A stretch of 64,000 bases of DNA from Streptomyces canus. GTDB taxonomy: Bacteria > Actinomycetota > Actinomycetes > Streptomycetales > Streptomycetaceae. Under the pieces are notes generated by a model. That model had not been told where the DNA came from. It saw only the letters and a program-made list of their open reading frames with translations, and made no database searches. Position 1 is the first letter of the stretch, and every line of letters begins with the position of its first letter. This document shows, in pieces, positions 62,852-64,000 of this stretch. The stretch spans positions 8,060,001-8,124,000 of the forward strand of contig NZ_JAUSWW010000001.1 of NCBI RefSeq assembly GCF_030815415.1, given 5' to 3'. Made by a program: the position numbers and the translations under genes.

Positions 62852-63940
62852 GTGTCAGCCAGCCTAGAGGCCGAACATCTCTACAAGGTGTTCGGCAGAC
62901 GACCGAGTGAGGCAGTCGAGAGACTGCGCGATGGAGCCGACCGGGAGGAGTTGCGCGCCGACGGCAGCACCGCCGCGGTCGTCGACGCCTCCTTCACCGT
63001 GGAGCCCGGCCAGATCTTCGTCGTCATGGGCCTGTCGGGATCCGGCAAGTCCACCTTGCTGCGCATGCTCAACGGCCTCCTCGAGCCCACTGCCGGACAC
63101 GTCCGCTTCGACGGCCAGGACCTGACCGCGCTCGGCGACCGCGAGCTGCGCGCGGTCCGGGCGAGGAAGATCAGCATGGTCTTCCAGCACTTCGCGCTCT
63201 TCCCGCACCGCAGCGTCCTGGAGAACGCCGCCTACGGCCTCGCCGTACAGGGCGTCCCCCGCGCCGAGCGCGAGAAGCGCGCCACCGAGGCCCTGGCCCT
63301 GTGCGGTCTGGCCGGCTGGGAGAAGTCCTGGCCCGACGAGCTGTCCGGCGGTATGCAGCAGCGCGTCGGTCTGGCCCGCGCGCTGGCCACCGACGCCGAC
63401 CTGCTCCTGATGGACGAGTCCTTCAGCGCGCTGGACCCGCTGATCCGCCGCGACATGCAGGACCAGCTCCTGGAGCTCCAGAAGACCCTGAAGAAGACCA
63501 TCGTCTTCATCACCCACGACCTCAACGAGGCCATGCGCCTGGGCGACCGCATCGCCGTCATGCGCGACGGCCGTATCGTCCAGATCGGCAGCGCGGAGGA
63601 CATCCTCGTCCGGCCCGCCGACGACTACGTGGCCTCCTTCACCCAGGACGTCGACCGCTCGCGGGTCCTGACCGCGGGCGCCGTCATGGACCCGGACGTC
63701 GTCGGTGACGAGGTCGGCTGCCGCTGCGAGACCGCGACACCGGACACCCCCTTCACCGAACTCTGCGCGATCAGCGCCCGGCTGACGCACCCCGTCGCCG
63801 TCCTCGACAAGACGGGCGAACTCGTCGGCCGCGTCCCGAGACAACGCCTGGTCGCGTTCCTCGGCGACGAGCAGTCCGACCCGGTGGCCTGCGACTCGCC
63901 CCGGGACAAGGGCGGCGACAAGGCGGTGGCCCGTGCCTAG
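62852..63940 (+). CDS. glycine betaine/proline ABC transporter ATP-binding protein
   Basis: A 362-residue ATPase of the ProV/OpuAA type. Walker A GLSGSGKS at 60-67, signature LSGGMQQR near 164, Walker B LLLMDESFSALD, and a C-terminal regulatory region (about residues 275-345) that in this family holds CBS domains sensing ionic strength. GTG start. Its stop overlaps the GTG of the permease. It energises uptake of compatible solutes. Confidence 0.92.
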   Translation: MSASLEAEHLYKVFGRRPSEAVERLRDGADREELRADGSTAAVVDASFTVEPGQIFVVMGLSGSGKSTLLRMLNGLLEPTAGHVRFDGQDLTALGDRELRAVRARKISMVFQHFALFPHRSVLENAAYGLAVQGVPRAEREKRATEALALCGLAGWEKSWPDELSGGMQQRVGLARALATDADLLLMDESFSALDPLIRRDMQDQLLELQKTLKKTIVFITHDLNEAMRLGDRIAVMRDGRIVQIGSAEDILVRPADDYVASFTQDVDRSRVLTAGAVMDPDVVGDEVGCRCETATPDTPFTELCAISARLTHPVAVLDKTGELVGRVPRQRLVAFLGDEQSDPVACDSPRDKGGDKAVARA

Positions 63941-64000
63941 GATCCCGCTCGGCGACTGGGTCAACGACGCGGTCGACTGGCTGCTCGGCCACATGGCCTG
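63933..64000 (+). CDS. glycine betaine ABC transporter permease, N-terminal fragment
   Basis: The window ends 68 bases into this gene. GTG at 63933 overlaps the ATPase stop by 8 bases; visible N-terminus PRIPLGDWVNDAVDWLLGHM is typical of OpuAB/ProW permeases, which start with a short amphipathic helix. Confidence 0.75.
   Translation, partial: MPRIPLGDWVNDAVDWLLGHMA

Overview
The window is chromosomal DNA from a high-GC actinomycete, almost certainly a Streptomyces. Third codon positions are strongly G/C biased, GTG starts are common, and the gene order (gyl glycerol operon, metH, Pup-proteasome locus, tatAC, conservon, DrrAB-type exporter) matches the Streptomyces core chromosome. I see no transposase, prophage, tRNA, rRNA or CRISPR array.

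Region 1 (1-13.9 kb) is carbon and one-carbon/sulfur metabolism. A ribose-type ABC importer (the binding protein is cut by the window edge) ends in a methylthioribose-kinase-like gene, suggesting methylthioribose salvage. The convergent glycerol operon follows (gylR, glpF, glpK, glpD), with a matching near-palindrome upstream of both gylR and glpF. Then come metH, with a structured leader, and a HAD phosphatase.

Region 2 (14-23.2 kb) holds two tandem paralogous oligopeptide-type binding lipoproteins without permeases, an orphan NarL-type response regulator, a RecB/Cas4-like nuclease, an M50 site-2 protease with CBS domains, a TrmI-type tRNA m1A methyltransferase, a secreted protein and a small ferredoxin.

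Region 3 (23.6-39.4 kb) is the Pup-proteasome locus: arc/mpa, dop, pup, an endonuclease VII-like HNH gene, prcB and prcA. A LacI regulator/MFS pair separates these from pafA, two FKBP prolyl isomerases, pafB, pafC, two small proteins, tatA and tatC. Pup already ends in Gly-Gly-Glu, so Dop should be needed mainly for depupylation.

Region 4 (39.4-64 kb) starts with a cysteine-rich secreted protein whose upstream region carries four 10-bp-spaced repeats, and an Mtr4/Ski2-like helicase. Next is an operon annotated by homology as urea carboxylase/allophanate hydrolase, but carrying two DUF1989 proteins, which points to guanidine use. A divergent TetR gene borders it. The same 22-bp palindrome (20/22 identical) lies upstream of this operon and of an APC permease 8 kb away, suggesting one regulon. 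Between them are a conservon (sensor kinase, roadblock, DUF742 and GTPase proteins, plus a CYP157-like P450 lacking the ExxR motif) and an RluA-type pseudouridine synthase. The end of the window has a PadR regulator with a DrrAB-type exporter, an iron-box-controlled siderophore-interacting protein, a 5'-3' exonuclease and the start of a glycine betaine ABC importer.
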